Program-made: the position numbers and the translations under genes | Part shown: piece by piece, positions 38,801-51,206 of the stretch | Layout of the letters: each line of letters starts with the position of its first letter | Numbering within the stretch: position 1 is the stretch's first letter | Notes under the pieces: generated by a model | Databases searched by the model: none | Told to the model about the DNA's origin: nothing | What the model saw: the letters and a program-made list of their open reading frames with translations, nothing else | Source: Chrysomallon squamiferum | Taxonomy: Eukaryota; Mollusca; Gastropoda; Neomphalida; Peltospiridae | Length of the DNA: 64,000 nt | NCBI GenBank assembly: GCA_012295275.1 | Contig: CM022679.1 | Span: 62,001-126,000 of the forward strand | Direction: 5' to 3'

Positions 38801-39487
38801 AACAGTGTATTCTTGTATGCACACTTGAAAGTTTTTGTTGACGTCTAACTGTAACACAGTACTAAACATTTGATGACGTAGAAGAACTGACAGACACGTG
38901 GTAATGTTCTCACGTCGTTGATAACGTCGTGTTGGGTTTATGAATGAAGTCTGGTTATTCTCAACTTGTCAGTCACGATAACAGATCATTCTGTGAGAGA
39001 ATTTCACACGACAAGACGCGTTTTATTTGTAACAGCTACAACGAGGACGACAGTGATAACTTTTTTGTAACAACAACAAAACAATAGTAATAATAGCAAT
39101 AACAATAACGACAATAATAATAACAGTAGTAGTAGTAATACTAATATTAACAGCATTAACAACAACAACAACAACAATATTACTACTAATAATAATACTT
39201 ATAAGAAATAACTACACTTGGATAAATGAATTAAATATTATAATATGTATGAACGTCATTCAGGCTAAGTAAATACAAAATTTAATCAATAAAAATGCAT
39301 TCCATGTTTGGTTTAGATAGAAAATGTTTTCACAGTATTAACAACAGATATCATATTTCATTCAGTATATTTGTTCATTTTATTATCTTCATGAATATGT
39401 ATGAGATGCTGTGTTAAGTTATGACGTCATGGACAATTAAACTCGTCTGCCACAATGCATACTTTGTGGAAGAAATAATAATCACTT

Positions 39488-39490
39488 CTC

Positions 39491-39523
<33 letters not shown>
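39488..39523. repeat. Homopolymer T run
   Basis: Uninterrupted T bases following TTCTCTTCTC. Confidence 0.93.
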
Positions 39524-39528
<5 letters not shown>

Positions 39529-40047
39529 CTTTTTTTCAATAATATGTACAGTAAAACGAGAACAATATAACATATTCAAAGGTCACATTTGCATATTAAA
39601 ATAGTCTTGACATAAATCACATTTGCATATTAATTAAACTTATAAAATGGAGCAGACTGCCTTGACACTTGGTAGATCGTAGGATCATTCCTCTTACAGG
39701 ACTCCACCGTTTTTATAAATATAAGATTGAAAAAAAGTAAGAAAGTGAGGCTGAACTAGAAACATAAAGTAATAATGAATTAACTCATCGATATTCACTA
39801 CTTCCTGGTTGTCATAGTTACACCCGATATGGCGACCCCTGTGACTTCCTTCACATAAGATATGTTGAGAAAGATTAATGAACCGGAAGCAAAAAATATG
39901 ACGTCTTAAACAATTAGCTGTATGTCTATCTATTTAATTTAATCTTTATACAGGTCTCTCTGCGGTTGTGTCTTGTCTGTCTGTCTGTCTGTCTTTCTAT
40001 CTATCTATCTTTATATTTGCTGATGTATACCTGTATTAATGTTTATC

Positions 40048-40097
40048 TGTATGTATGTATGTATGTATGTATGTATGTATGTATGTATGTATGTATG

Positions 40098-40132
<35 letters not shown>
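40048..40132. repeat. (GTAT)n-(TA)n compound microsatellite
   Basis: About 13 GTAT units joined to about 14 TA units. Confidence 0.96.
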
Positions 40133-40136
<4 letters not shown>

Positions 40137-40881
40137 ACACATATGTGTGTATGAGAGCGTGTGTGTATAACTGAATGAATACGTAATTATTATATATGTT
40201 TGTAACTAAAATATATTTTATAACATCCAGTGAAGTGTCATGTTATGTCTAATCATGCCATGGGTTATTACGTAATAGTAGATCAGTGACGTCATTACCT
40301 TTCACTATAGAAACACACGATGTGACAAGTGTGCCTGTGTGTGTGTGATTTACTCGTCTAATTAACGTCGCCTCTTTGTATACACATCTGCTACCACGAC
40401 GCTATGGTTGGTTATTTTCTGCAGCTGCTGCATTGTATATATGTTCGTTGTTTTAGCTTCCATTGTCATTTCAGTTTATTGATCAGTGGAAACAATAATA
40501 GAAAACATTTCAAAAATAAATTAACAGAAGGCTGGAAGCTATATTTGTAGATGTCTACGGTAACAGAGATAAAACTGAAAATATTGATTTTTCTTTTCTC
40601 AAATAATGAAGAAATTATTTTGATTCTGTTTCGAAATAAAGTTGTCAAAAATAAAAACTTCATCATTCTTCATCAAATCTCTTAATAACACGAAGATTTT
40701 CATTACATTTTTAATTATATTACACAGAGTAAATGACTCAACTCATTTGGTTATTTCAGTGTTGTTTGCAAATGAGGGGAACCCGCATATTATGGATCAT
40801 TTTTGTATGCACTTTTGTAAAAGAAGTGATAAACGAGTAGAGGACCTAACTAGTTATATCATGAATTAAGTTGATATGAAA

Positions 40882-40932
40882 ATTTGATTCTGTGTCTTAG
40901 GTGTCTAACCACTGAGCTAGAGCTCCTAAATA
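40882..40932 (-). mobile_element. tRNA-derived SINE-like fragment (A-box half)
   Basis: On the - strand the segment reads GGAGCTCTAGCTCAGTGGTT then AGACACC. TAGCTCAGTGGTTAGA is a good tRNA D-arm / Pol III A box. No convincing anticodon arm or B box follows, so it is a tRNA-like scrap rather than an intact tRNA gene. Confidence 0.4.
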
Positions 40933-41059
40933 AATAAATATTTATATCATTCGCTGAATAACAACTTTCTATCAGATACGTCTGTGTGTATTTAAATTGT
41001 AATTAACTTTCGCACTGTTTGTATCAATGAAAGGAGCGTGTGTTGTTGTGTTAGACAAA

Positions 41060-41350
41060 CCACACAAATCATTCCAAGTTAAATAGAATCACTGGCACAT
41101 TCTGCTTCGTAAGGAAAACGTGGGCAGGGCGCCATCTTTGACTGTACTGGTATTTCAGTCGACTGGTACACTAACGTTGTTCCGCGTTTTCTTTATCCGA
41201 ACACATATTTACCTCCCTTGAACTTTGAGGAAGCGGAGTACAAGTTCATGCACACAGTGCCCGTGTTTGTAGTGAGCGGGAAGCAAACGATCTCGTGTCA
41301 CGTGTATGTACGTCCAATCAGACGTGTTTATTATCAGTTCTATTATTAGA
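41060..41350 (+). promoter_or_regulatory. GC-richer segment, possible distal promoter or enhancer upstream of TOB
   Basis: Contains GGCGCCATCTTTG (YY1-like GCCATCTT), a GTCACGTG E-box at about 41297 and CCAATCAG at about 41313. It has few simple repeats. It lies 4 kb upstream of the predicted TOB first exon and could serve TOB or an unseen transcript. Confidence 0.28.
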
Positions 41351-42015
41351 TCTGTGTGACTATTTTTAACATAGGAAATCATTTCACTTTGTGAAAACGT
41401 TCAACTAACGGCTGAATGATCTATTCATGATTGACTGTGAATGTTATTACCGCGATTTTCAGTTTTGTCTCAGACTTCATCAGTGAGAAAAATAAAAATG
41501 AGTTGTAATATTTAATAAGTCTTGCAGTATTCACGTGTTAACTCTTCTCACGAATTCTCTTTAATTAAAATAGGAAACATAACATCGGTGATTTTCATCT
41601 GATATTTCATAAGTTTGTACAGACGTATGTTTGTGAATATAAGTGTGTGTGTGTGTGTGTGTGTGCGTGTGTGTGTGTGTGACATATGTCTGTAGAATAT
41701 ATAATTTATAAAGGTAATATATTTAAGATACTATACCCTCACTGCTGTAACTACATAGTACGGGTATTCGAATTACCACCAGCAGCTGGAATTAAAACAG
41801 AAAATTAGTTGTAACCACTGACCAGTATCTTCACGTCAGCAATATCCTTCTATCTGGTTTGTGGACTGTTGTCTAGTACTGACCACTGTGTGTGCGGTAC
41901 TGACCACTGTGTGTCTGGTACTGACCACTGTGTGACCTGTATGGTCAAAACAACGGACGAATCTGTTGTTTGTTATGGGCGGTTTCTGAGATTTTAGAAT
42001 AAAAGTTGATTTCAG

Positions 42016-42017
<2 letters not shown>

Positions 42018-42058
<41 letters not shown>

Positions 42059-42080
42059 TCAATAAATCAATAACAACAGT

Positions 42081-42171
<91 letters not shown>

Positions 42172-42172
42172 T
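42018..42172. repeat. (AAT)n-(CAA)n-(AAT)n compound microsatellite
   Basis: Three adjoining trinucleotide runs: AAT, CAA, AAT. Confidence 0.95.
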
Positions 42173-43019
42173 AATAATCATATGAAGAGTAAGAAGAAAT
42201 AACTTTAAAACTTTAAGAAGTTACTTTCAAACAATAATTTGTTCATGGAGACCAGGGTGGGTCCCAGAACCCCTGGCAGCTGATTAGAGATTGAGTGTTT
42301 TTGTGTATGTGTGATAGCAGGATGTAAGGCTACTGGGACACACTAATGTAAATATTAACTGTAGATCAATGGCCTCCAGTCATTCAGTGTAAAAATAGCA
42401 ACAGTTAACTAGATAACAGTTTCACAATGTAACATATGTTAGTATTTATTATCGTGTGTTCATATTACTGCCAAACGAAATATATTTGAATAAACTCGTT
42501 ATTTCTATTCTACAAATAATTCGTATCAGAATGGTGGATTTATGAGTAATTCATTCTGCAACTCTCAAAGCTTGACAGAATCCCAGGTCAGCGACAGTTC
42601 CAAATTTAGTAATTAATTAGATCTCAAAATAGCTTTTTTAAAATAAAACAAAAAATTAAAAAATACCACTACTATTTTTTGTTTTGTAGCCATTTGTGGC
42701 AAGAGCAACATTTGAGAAATAGACGTGGGAAGAAATAAACAAAGTGACAGTTGATTAGTTTAACTCTATTGATTTTCTACCTACGCCAAACCCGCAGTGA
42801 ACGTAAACTCGACCTGTCACTAACCTCGACTTGTATCATGTTTTATCTAACACACAGAGCAGTTTCAGTTTTATGTACAACACTTTTAATTTTATTTATA
42901 ATAATGTACATACAACAGTAGAAAACTTCTGGCTTTTTTCTCTCAGAATATTGATATACACATACAGTACGTATACATGTTTTAAATAATTATAAACACA
43001 CTCTTATAATTATAGAATA

Positions 43020-43320
43020 TAGATACACAAAATTGTACATACATACATATAATTATGAAAACATACATATAATGATACACACACATATGATTATATATGC
43101 ACGTTATATAATTATATACACACATAATCACAGTAGATATAGACACACAAATATGCACATATATAAATACAGTTTGAACACATATATAATTATATACTCA
43201 CATATAATCGTAGAATATATACACATAATATATACACACATATAATTATATACAATCATTTATAATTTCAGTATATATCCACACATAAATACATACACAT
43301 AGATAATTACAGCTTATAAA
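43020..43320. repeat. Degenerate ACACATATAATTATATA-type AT-rich array
   Basis: Irregular repeats of ACACATATAATTATA with spacing of about 20-45 bp. It looks like a decayed minisatellite. Confidence 0.6.
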
Positions 43321-43639
43321 AACATTTACAGAGATGCAGTATTACTGTAATGTAAACCAGTGTACAATATCAGACACGTCAGTGCTGTAGATACATGCCT
43401 ACGTCGTTGACGTCATGTTAATCTCCGACGACAACCGCTGATCCCCACTGACAGATTTAACTGCGTGCAAGTGTCCCCAGGTGGCGCTGTTTAATAGACA
43501 CTCGTCTGGATTTCTAAAAGGATACAAACAACATAAAACTAAGATGTTCTGACAGCGACGTCAGTGTTAACAACCACGTTGCTGTCGTTGTTTGAGATGT
43601 AATAAAAATCACGCGGATTCGATATTGTGTTACAGGAAA

Positions 43640-44036
43640 AATTATATTTTTGTGTATACATGAACATTAATGTATATACGATTGAATTTATATATCTATA
43701 TGTATGTTTGAATGTGTGTATGTTTGTATATATTTCTGTATGTTTGTGGATGAATGTATATATGTATGTGTATGTATGAATGTAAGTATATATGTACATG
43801 TTTCTATAAGTGTTTGCATAGTATTTTTACGTGTGTGTATATATGTATGTAGACATGTATGTATATATGTATGTATTTACGTATATATGCATGTGTTTTG
43901 CATATATGTGTATTTATGAATGTATGTATATATGTATGTGTGTATGTATGTATGTATATGTATGAATGTGTATTCATTAGTGTATATATGTATATTTGTA
44001 TGTGTATGTTTGTGTGTGTGTGTGTATATATATAGT
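43640..44036. repeat. Degenerate (GTAT)n/(GT)n tract
   Basis: TGTATGTATATATGTATG-type units broken by GAATG and TTTG interruptions. Confidence 0.85.
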
Positions 44037-45239
44037 TAATATATTGTCTGTCCTAATTTTGGAACCATCCTACTGGTTTGAACATCTGGTGGACTAACAA
44101 GTTCTAAGTAACAGAGGGATTGTCACTGTGCAGATAAAAGATTAGTTAAATATGACGTCATTATAGATACCTCTATTTTGACCATGGCACACAAAAACAC
44201 CCTAGCTACCGACAGACAAAAAACACTGTATAATGTAAACTTGTTTTGTAAATAGAATTTTGTGTAACTTTGTGTAACACGAGTAGCGTGCTAGAACGTC
44301 ACAGTAGCAAGTTACGTATGACGTCACTCGTCTGAGATTAGTGGGTAATATCACGTTCTAGACAGAACGGAAGACTAGTTATCAAAGAGTAATGCTGTGT
44401 GAAGGAAATTTTAACACAGCATCTCCAGAATTCTCCTAATTATTATCAGTTTGACTGCTGGAAAGTGTTCCATTCACTCCTGATAGCTTCATTAATAACT
44501 GTTATAACAGGCCTTTTCACCCTAAACGTATTTCCGGTTTTCTAGGCCCTAGGCACGATGTCGACCATGATGGAAAGAAAAAAAAATTTCCTCCTGTAAC
44601 ATAATTTAGTTAAGTATTTCAACTTCTATAACAAATTTTCCTTTGTTACAAGAATTCAACTACATGTTGATATTTTAACTTTGATACAAGTTTATTTCAG
44701 TTTTACACAATTTACTTTAATTCTGTATAATATATTTCAGTACAGTTTTCATTTATTTTAATAGAGTTTCTAATTTATTTTAAAACGTGTTGTATATAAT
44801 ACACATTATATCTTACCCGTTATTACCGTGGGTAGTAGGTCTGTTAATATTAACATCTGTAATCACAACACAACATTATTATAAATGAGAAAAACATGCA
44901 TATAACAGACTGGGTGGGCGATTCATTGTCCAAGCCATAAGCGTCATCTGTCGATATTTATTCGATAAAAACGTCTATTACTATTATTACAAATATCGAC
45001 TTAAATGGTACTCGCAACAGCTGATACGCTACACACTTGGCGAAAGAAATGAATGGACCGCTGCACACCTCTGTTGTTAACAATTGACAAGATGCGCGAC
45101 TGCAATTAGGTCCGACAACTATCGAGGTAATAATACAAAGACTTATTTTAATTCCATATTATTATATAAAAATAAATAAAACCAGTATCAAGATAAAATA
45201 TAACAGAGAAAACTGGACGCTAAATTATTTAACTAAGCT

Positions 45240-45350
45240 GTATCTGGGCGACTGTTTACTTTAGATCGTATTGCTCCGCCGAACAAATTATGAATATTTA
45301 GCAGCCGACTGGCTTTAAATAACCTTCTCGCACACGCTGAATGCAGTGTA
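45240..45350 (+). promoter_or_regulatory. Predicted TOB core promoter
   Basis: A TATA-like TTTAAATAA at 45314-45322 lies about 30 bp before a plausible start near 45345-45350. The region is GC-richer (GCTCCGCCGAAC, GCAGCCGACTGG) than its flanks. It sits just 5' of the predicted non-coding exon. TSS not verified. Confidence 0.45.
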
Positions 45351-45498
45351 AAGAGAGCAGACGAGAGTGAGCACGCGCTAATTTTACTGTGCTCTTTTTA
45401 TTCTTGTGATTTAAATCTTGAATATTTCTTCACAAAGTGAGAGTGTTCTTACAAATACACTTTATTTGTGTTCTTACTGGAGAAACCTTTACAAAAAG
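45345..45498 (+). other. Predicted non-coding first exon of TOB
   Basis: The sequence ends at a strong donor, AAAAAG|GTAAGC (GT at 45499). The next good acceptor before the TOB ATG is TTTTCAG at 49932-49938. A 5' UTR intron of about 4.4 kb would then separate this exon from exon 2 (49939 onward). The link between the two exons is inference from splice signals and spacing. Confidence 0.42.
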
Positions 45499-45978
45499 GT
45501 AAGCATTTTTCTACTTTCTTTATACTGTTAGTTTAACAACGTAACAATATGCTGTGTTAGTAAACATATGGTCGAAACCATTTACAACATTTATTATATA
45601 TTTCGACGGATTTCGTTTTCTTCTGAATCTAGATGTTGCTGTGTTTTTAAGAGAATGTGTGAAACTTGGACTGATTTGTTCCCAGCGGGTTGTTTACTCG
45701 CAATTCGCGGCCTTACAAGGTTTGCTGAAAGTTACGTAGGTATCTACGTCAGTGTACTAAATATACGCTACAGTTACAGAAATACACATTACATACTTTA
45801 ATAATTCAGCACATAACAATGTCTGATCCTCTGTTATTTCTTTGGTAAATGTCAGCGTCAATAACATTACATTTTACTATTAATAATTGTCACTTTTTCC
45901 GATCGTCTTTCTTCTTTGCATTTTTCTGTCTTATTTTTTCCTATTGTTAATCGTAATCTTTAATAGCTTGTTGTTTTG

Positions 45979-45980
<2 letters not shown>

Positions 45981-46026
<46 letters not shown>
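45981..46026. repeat. (TC)n microsatellite in predicted TOB 5' UTR intron
   Basis: About 22 TC units. Confidence 0.95.
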
Positions 46027-46027
<1 letters not shown>

Positions 46028-46903
46028 AGTTTCTGACTGAACAGTAAGCAAATAACCCTCTCCTGTTTTCCCTCTATCAAAGAAGTGTGATGTGTACGGG
46101 GAAAGTTCGTGTAAATTGTCTAACACTGCTGATGAAAACAAATTTTGTCTGTGTTTTATTTTCTCTATCATGTGTTACGTAATGTTACTTAGTTCTATCA
46201 AATATTTCTTAAACTCTTTTAAACAATCTCGTTTTCTGTTACAAATTTTTATTTAGTACTATCCGAAATTCATTTCTATTTTGTTTTATTAAGCTGAAAC
46301 TTCAATATCTCTTTAAAAACGAATTTTCAGTATATTTATATAAATTCATTCAGAATTCTTTTAAGGTAATATATGTTAGACATATATGTTTATGAGACAA
46401 CGGCGTACACCACACAGAGATAACATGTTTGAAACAAAAACATTTTATTCAGTACCGTCTGCTTTCCTTTGCATTAATTTCATCTTTATTTTGATTTTTA
46501 ACAAAATAATAATTTGATACGAATATACTTCACATTATTTCTCCGATACATCTCACACAGTATACATCAGTTATTTATTTATGATATAGTGTAAGAAAAT
46601 GGGATTGGACGGTATTTATTTTTTATTTACTTTATCAAGGAAGATGTGGCAGACTGTTGATGTGCTATTAATTATACAGTAAATTAATTACACTTGACGA
46701 TAGGAGAACAGCGAAGATAGACACACACATTAGTTTTATCTACAACAGGTTTATTGTGACATGAATATATCAAAACATTGCGCTCACAAATCAATATAAA
46801 CATACTGGAATATGCTTTTAAAAATCTATTCAGAATGTTAGTGTAACCTGCTTCGTTTCAAATAATCAACATCTGTGCTTTTTAGCTTCAAATTCAAAAT
46901 AAG

Positions 46904-46904
46904 G

Positions 46905-46963
<59 letters not shown>

Positions 46964-46991
46964 CATCATCTTCATCATCATCATCATCATC

Positions 46992-47059
<68 letters not shown>

Positions 47060-47090
47060 CATTTTTTATTATTATTATTATTATTTGTTT
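46904..47090. repeat. (ATT)n/(ATC)n microsatellite block in predicted TOB intron
   Basis: ATT and ATC trinucleotide runs, with a TTATCA hexamer sub-array near 46990-47020. Open frames over it are artefacts. Confidence 0.95.
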
Positions 47091-47357
47091 TGTTTGTAAT
47101 ACGGTTTTTGATTCCCCTCCTCTTCAGTAATTGATTTAGTTTGTATTTTAACGTGTTTAACTGTCTCAGTTTTCACTGTTTCCTGTGTTTGAACGTGTGT
47201 ACATGGTTTTCACTGTTTCCTGTGTTTGAACGTGTGTACATGGTTTTCACATGGCAGTATACACGTACGCTGGGCAAGTGTTGATTTGTAACATGCGTGT
47301 ATAGATTTCAGTTATAATTGTCTGCAGATAAAACCTTCTCAGATTTCACATCTTACT

Positions 47358-47665
47358 GACGTATATCGATGTTATTCACCAAGCAGTCTTCATTACAAAC
47401 TCACAGTCCAGCAGTCCTTGGATCGATACCTGGCCCAGGAATCATGCGATGTTTTTATTTTAACACCGACGTATGTCAGTTACTCATCACTTTTCATTAC
47501 AAGCTCTTTATTAACGATCTAGTGGCCCGCGGATCGATACTTAGTAACGGCATGCTTTTATTTTTCCTTTAACAGTGACGTTTATTAATGTTAATTACTA
47601 TTCAGTTTTCATTACACATTGCGTGTCTAGTAACCGTTTAGAATCCAGCTTTATTGACAGTGTCT
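47358..47665 (+). repeat. ~110-bp degenerate tandem repeat, three units, with a tRNA B-box-like core
   Basis: Units start near 47358 (ACGTATATCGATG), 47469 (ACGTATGTCAG) and 47578 (ACGTTTATTAATG). All share CATTACAAACTCAC-like, then GGATCGATAC or a decayed form, then a TTTTATTTT tail ending in ACAGTGACGT or ACACCGACGT. GGATCGATACC resembles a Pol III B box, so this may be a tandemly amplified SINE fragment. Confidence 0.55.
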
Positions 47666-48639
47666 GTATAAAATAAGCTTTAATGTCAGTCGTGTAGATA
47701 CCTAAAAAAAGATTTTGTTAAACAAACATTCATTTTATGTAGTTAAATTATAAGTAAAAAATTGTGAATGTTAAATGAAGGAAAGGTAATCGTGAGAGGA
47801 AACATGGAAATGTAAAACTCAAGCAGATTAATGGAGCAAGTTTTGATTTTAGAGATCATTAAGCACACCTTACTACTAGAAACAAAACATTTTCTTTTAA
47901 TTACAAATCAATACCAGGTCACCGAGGATAACGATATTTCACTAGCGAGCGAGGAGAACAGGACGTCTAACGAGACTGGTAATCGTGCCTCGTGCGTCAT
48001 GTCGTAGAAAACCAGTTCAATACTTCACAGAGACTGGCTAGCAGTGACGTACGTCATTGCAGCTTAGAGAACTTGTTTACAATCATTCTATTTGTGGCAA
48101 AATCAATAAACACTGCTCCCACTTGTCTTAATAACACGGACGTAAGGAATTTCTACTGTTTGGTTGCTTTTATCGTTTTTATGGGGTATTTGATGACATT
48201 GATTAAAACTGAAATATATATTTGTATTCCGAGTGTTGGAAATATATAGTACGTAATACAGATATACAAACACGCCATCACAGGTAATGTACAGAATATA
48301 TATTTACTTTCTGGGTTTTTAAAAATAATATTTATTTATTTATTTTATTTTTTATTTATTTACTTATTTATTTAAATTATACATACATAAAACTGTACCC
48401 TTTTTTCTATTTTTAATTTCTATTTTAGTTTTGTAAAACGAAAGGTTATTTAAGTACGTTTAACACATTTAAATTGTACTAATCACCTGAGGGGAACGCC
48501 TTGTCTTTACTGGGTGGATGTCAGCAACGCCTGTTCTTTGTGTCTGCTCTGCACGAGAGAAGAAACCCGCTGCGGCGAGTTACTTATTTTAACTAAATTA
48601 ATTACTTCCTCAACCCGCTGATTCAAGTACACAGCTTGT

Positions 48640-48750
48640 GAGCAAACAAATAAATAAGTAAACAGATAGATAGACAGATAGATAAATAGATAGATAGACA
48701 GATAGATAAATAGATAGATAGATAGATAGACAGATAGATGAAGTAAGTAA
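48640..48750. repeat. (GATA)n/(GACA)n tetranucleotide repeat
   Basis: GATA units mixed with GACA and AAAT, in the predicted TOB intron. Confidence 0.93.
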
Positions 48751-49026
48751 GTAAATAAATAAATAACTAGCATGTTTTCTTTCAGTACTTATAAATAACA
48801 ATCTGGCACATGTTATATAAAAATTAATAGGGAGGATCGTGATATGTTGATAATAAAGTTGTTGTCATTTGTTTTTATAAAGAGTTACCGCCTCCAGTAT
48901 GAAATAAATTAATAAGTAATTTAATTAATTAAATAATTTATCAAAAAAGAAAAGAACAAACATTTAAATTATTGATTAATTAAAATAAATAAACAGTGTA
49001 TTATCAAACATTGATAAAATAAAATA

Positions 49027-49084
49027 ATATGATGATGATGATAGTAATAATGACAACAACAACATTAATGATAGTAATAGTGAA

Positions 49085-49118
<34 letters not shown>

Positions 49119-49121
49119 TTA
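49027..49121. repeat. (ATG)n, (AAC)n, (AAT)n repeat tract
   Basis: Short trinucleotide runs ending in about 12 AAT units. Confidence 0.9.
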
Positions 49122-49938
49122 AGCGAATTTTAAGCGAATATTTCAGTTGAACTCGTGTGTGAATGTTTCAACTGATAGATTATAGCTGGATGTGATGTGT
49201 TGTACAAGTTAAAACGTGATGGTCTTTACGTGGTATTTCTGTTGAGCGTTTGCCAGCCAGTCTATTTATCACTCCAGACTTCTGATAGCTGACTGTAGCT
49301 TTATGATTAGCGCATTCGTCTGAGGCTGTGTGTTATTTGTGATATTTTATAGTCAGTACCTTCCATTTTTATATCAAACATTTAAGGTATTTTGCTGTGT
49401 ATTGGATGATAAAAAATGTTTAGTAAAATTGATGAGTTTCTTCTCTCTTATATGATTTTATCTGCATACAAAAAATGCACTGACTGAGATAACAGTTAAA
49501 ATCCATTCATTTATTTATTTTATCAGCAATTGTTCGGTATGGCTGTATACGGTATTTTAAGTACCAGTACATTTTATGGCGAACTGTAAAAATGTAAACA
49601 GCGTTTTGAAGTATCACCTGTTACGTAAATCTTATTATAACGTCTGATGTGTTCACATGACAACTAACACGACGACTGCAGTATGAATGTCAGGTGATTA
49701 ACTGTGTTATGGTTTTCGCGATGTTTAAATCTAGCTGAGATGTGTATGCATAAACGTAATTTTATTTGTTCTGACAGCACAGTTACACACAGGTAGTGTT
49801 CTAGATACTACAGATAAAACCGATTTTGTGTCGTTGTTATATGTAAAATGGGTTGACTTATAAATATTAAATACTGATGTTTTCGTGTGTTAATATTGTT
49901 TAACTTAATTTAATTTTTTGTATTTTTTCTATTTTCAG

Positions 49939-50029
49939 AGTGAAACAAAAGGAACTCCTGAACAATACCGAATAGTATTGAATCATTACCTGTGCGATAA
50001 CATTAATCTCTGTGTGAAATAACATCAGC
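49939..50029 (+). other. TOB 5' UTR, second exon part
   Basis: This follows the TTTTCAG acceptor ending at 49938. Stops in frame upstream of the ATG and low GC support its non-coding nature. The sequence next to the ATG is CATCAGCATGC, a modest Kozak context. Confidence 0.5.
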
Positions 50030-51103
50030 ATGCACGTGGAGGTATCGGTGGCGTTCAACTTCGTCATATCCTATTTGTACAACAAACTGCCTCGACGACG
50101 TGTCGATATGTTCGGACAGGAACTGAAAACTGGCCTGCAGAAGAAGTTTGAAGGGCACTGGTACCCTGACAAACCCTTCAAAGGATCAGCATTCAGGTGC
50201 ATTCGTGTGAACGGCGAGAAAATGGATCCAGTCATAATCACGGCTGCTTTCAACGCCGGTCTTGACATCGAGGAGGTGAAAGGTTATCTTCCAGCAGAAC
50301 TGACGCTGTGGATTGACCCCTCGGAGGTTTCATACAGGATTGGCGAGAAAGGCCAGATAAAGATTCTGTACAGCGACCGCAAAGAGGACGACCCAGAGAC
50401 GACGGTGGACCGCGAGGTGCAGGCTGTCAGTCGGGGATTCAACCCCGAGGCTCAGTGTTTTCAGCCCATCGACTCTCTCTCCTCCTCCATAAACAATCTC
50501 AGTCTCTCACCCTCGTCATCCAACTCGTCCGGGGCCTGGAGCACGTCGACGTCTCCCTCGACGGCTTTGTTTAACTCTGCCAGTCCGGCGCCGTCTCTTT
50601 TCCAGAGCAAGGACGAGATGCCCAAGTTCACGGCAGCCACGTTTGCGCAGACCAAGTTCGGCTCGACAAAACTGAAGACTCAGGTCAAGCGACCCACTCG
50701 TCTCTCTCCGACAGAGTTCGGCAACTTCTTCCGTCAGCGTTCTACAGCGGCAGCCATGCAGAACGCTTTTTCAAGCGTGTCACCTCAGCGACCCCAGTCC
50801 CTCAGTCCACGTGACCAGAGAATTGAATTTATGGTTGACCAGCAGCAACGTCTGCTACTGCAGGCCCAGCAGACTCAGCACAACCCCTTCCAGACAAACG
50901 CCTACGTGGGCGACCTCTACAGACACGCGTCGCCGTCCCGCCTGTCACCTGGAAGCTTCAACCCTGGATTCAGCGACCCTTTCTCCGCCAGCTCACCGGT
51001 CAACTCACTTTCGCCTGACGGCCACAAATCATTCCTGGACGGACTCAACATCAACCCCGTCTCGTACCCGAGCCAACTGCATCATCTCCTTGTAGCCAAC
51101 TAG
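50030..51103 (+). CDS. TOB: TOB (Tob1/Tob2-type BTG/TOB family antiproliferative protein)
   Basis: A single coding exon of 357 residues (human TOB1 345). Residues 1-115 are the BTG domain: FNFVISYLYNKLPRRRV, box A GHWYPDKPFKGSAFRCIRV (42-60), box B LPAELTLWIDPSEVSYRIG (87-105). In the family this domain binds the CNOT7/CAF1 deadenylase. A PAM2 motif for poly(A)-binding protein, FNPEAQCFQPI, lies at 137-147. The Tob-specific block TAATFAQTKFGSTKLK is at 201-216, and the C-terminal KSFLDGLN at 333-340 is also conserved. A Ser/Pro-rich linker and a Gln-rich stretch (271-284) lie between. The second family PAM2 appears degenerate (LSPRDQRIEFMV, 258-269). Known role: recruits CCR4-NOT to mRNAs and restrains proliferation. 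The start ATG at 50030 matches the family N terminus. Coding DNA is far more GC-rich than its flanks. One vertebrate-type paralogue cannot be named. Confidence 0.95.
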   Translation: MHVEVSVAFNFVISYLYNKLPRRRVDMFGQELKTGLQKKFEGHWYPDKPFKGSAFRCIRVNGEKMDPVIITAAFNAGLDIEEVKGYLPAELTLWIDPSEVSYRIGEKGQIKILYSDRKEDDPETTVDREVQAVSRGFNPEAQCFQPIDSLSSSINNLSLSPSSSNSSGAWSTSTSPSTALFNSASPAPSLFQSKDEMPKFTAATFAQTKFGSTKLKTQVKRPTRLSPTEFGNFFRQRSTAAAMQNAFSSVSPQRPQSLSPRDQRIEFMVDQQQRLLLQAQQTQHNPFQTNAYVGDLYRHASPSRLSPGSFNPGFSDPFSASSPVNSLSPDGHKSFLDGLNINPVSYPSQLHHLLVAN

Positions 51104-51149
51104 AAGGCAGCTTTACATTATTGTGTATCACGTGACTGGCTTATGAAAA

Positions 51150-51150
51150 C

Positions 51151-51185
<35 letters not shown>

Positions 51186-51206
51186 GTTATTATTATTATT
51201 ATTATT
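51150..51206. repeat. (TTA)n in TOB 3' UTR
   Basis: TTA run beginning about 50 bp after the TOB stop codon. Confidence 0.95.

Noticed and set aside
47992-48249. 85-codon frame MRHVVENQFN...
   Set aside because: Lies in the predicted TOB 5' UTR intron, has no recognised domain and no donor/acceptor pairing that would make it an exon.
50811-51095. Second open frame inside TOB
   Set aside because: GC-rich coding DNA gives long shadow frames. It lacks family similarity and overlaps the conserved TOB C terminus.
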